NCBI GenBank assembly: GCA_002403785.1
Contig: DHIM01000383.1
Span: forward strand, 1-7,088
From: Clostridium sp. UBA4746
Lineage (GTDB): Bacteria; Bacillota; Clostridia; Clostridiales; Clostridiaceae
Reading direction: 5' to 3'
DNA: 7,088 nucleotides
Under the pieces are notes generated by a model. The model was not told where the DNA came from. It saw only the letters and a program-made list of their open reading frames with translations, and made no database searches. Shown piece by piece: positions 6,438 through 7,088 of this stretch (position 1 is the first letter of the stretch; every line of letters begins with the position of its first letter). The position numbers and the translations under genes are program-made.

Positions 6438-6487
6438 TGGGTATGGCAAGGATTAATGATTAAAATCATTAATCCTTGCCATATCCA
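6438..6487. terminator. Perfect 24-bp hairpin between convergent genes, probable bidirectional terminator
   Basis: Bases 6438-6461 pair with 6464-6487 over 24 bp, with a single G-T wobble and a nominal 2-nt turn (in practice a loop of about 6). It lies 51 nt after the metH stop and 20 nt after the stop of the convergent permease gene, where a shared terminator is expected. Neither side carries a T-tract, which is atypical for an intrinsic terminator. A T-rich run (6391-6401) occurs before it on the plus strand without a good stem. An RNA-stabilising hairpin or a remnant of a small palindromic repeat is the alternative. Nothing else is visible in 6387-6507. Confidence 0.5.
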
Positions 6488-6507
6488 ATTATAGATCCTT
6501 ATATATA

Positions 6508-7088
6508 TTATATTCGTTTTTTTAACAGAGCTTTTAAATAATACACAATTAATGCAATGACAGGAATTATTACCGCTAATGGTAAAAGGATATATTTAAG
6601 TGTTAAAACATTACCTATATATATATGCTTGGGATAATTTGGAGCTATTACCAGTGAAGTAATAAAAACCACGATACCCAAAGGTAGAGCTAAATATTTA
6701 GTGTCATCTAATTTTATTAGTTGAGAGATACCTAACATAGATCCATACATAAAAAAGCTTACCTTAATAAACCCACCTATTACCATAAAGATAATAAAAA
6801 ATATACCCAATCTATTAAAGGTCTCTCCTATTTTAATTATGCGATAGGTCTGAAGAAGGGGGAAGAGTGAAGTAGTTGCAAAATTTACCCCCAGTGTTGA
6901 TATAAACAATATAGTGTTTAACGATAGGAGTATTCCTAAAATTATAATAGCTAACACCGCTGATTTTCTTACTCTTGATGATTCAGTGACAGATGGATAT
7001 AGCATAGCTAGTAATATAGTCTCACCATATGGAAAAGTAATGAGTTTCCACCCTTCTTTTATAACAGAAAATATACCTTTTTCAAGAA
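6508..7088 (-). CDS. Spore germination receptor permease subunit (GerAB/GerKB family), 3' part only
   Basis: The frame stays open to the right edge, giving at least 193 residues of the C-terminal half. Family members are about 365 residues, so the start lies outside the window. The first visible residues (LEKGIFSVIKEGWKLITFPYGETI) resemble the central part of GerKB-type permeases; an internal ATG at 7005 is not the true start. Four hydrophobic segments follow (near AVLAIIILGILLSLNTILF, GIFFIIFMVIGGFIKVSFF, LALPLGIVVFITSLVIA and LLPLAVIIPVIALIVYYL), and the protein ends in a basic KALLKKRI tail. These proteins belong to the amino acid-polyamine-organocation superfamily and form the B subunit of germinant receptors in the spore inner membrane, with A and C subunits usually encoded alongside. 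It converges on metH and looks unrelated to the methionine and threonine genes. Which germinant it serves cannot be told. Confidence 0.85.
   Translation of the reverse strand, partial: LEKGIFSVIKEGWKLITFPYGETILLAMLYPSVTESSRVRKSAVLAIIILGILLSLNTILFISTLGVNFATTSLFPLLQTYRIIKIGETFNRLGIFFIIFMVIGGFIKVSFFMYGSMLGISQLIKLDDTKYLALPLGIVVFITSLVIAPNYPKHIYIGNVLTLKYILLPLAVIIPVIALIVYYLKALLKKRI

Overview
The window looks like a piece of a low-GC, endospore-forming Firmicute, most likely Clostridium or a close relative. The intergenic DNA is very AT-rich, the ribosome-binding sites are strong GGAGG types, a SAM-I (S-box) riboswitch is present, methionine synthase is split into two proteins, and there is a germinant-receptor permease. 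The first 22 bases are not genomic: they match a Tn5/Nextera library adapter, so the left edge is a sequencing end.

Layout. On the minus strand (about 107-3265) lies a threonine-branch operon, read right to left: a near-consensus promoter, a SAM-I riboswitch with a visible antiterminator and terminator, an alkaline-phosphatase-superfamily protein (annotated either as ApgM-type phosphoglycerate mutase or as a proposed homoserine kinase), threonine synthase (thrC), and an intrinsic terminator. On the plus strand, diverging from it (3362-6386), is a two-gene cobalamin-dependent methionine synthase operon: a stand-alone reactivation protein with a cysteine-rich tail, overlapping by 8 nt a MetH that lacks the activation domain. 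After metH there is an unusually perfect 24-bp hairpin, then the 3' part of a convergent spore germination permease gene that runs off the right edge.

How the parts fit. Homoserine is the branch point between threonine and methionine. The proposed homoserine kinase and ThrC would take it to threonine through O-phosphohomoserine. MetH and its reactivase make methionine, the precursor of SAM. The SAM riboswitch sits on the threonine side of the divergent region and not on the metH side. By its folding logic, high SAM should terminate transcription ahead of the threonine genes. This arrangement is the most interesting feature of the window. I see no CRISPR array, insertion sequence, phage gene, tRNA or rRNA, and no clear sign of an entirely unknown system.
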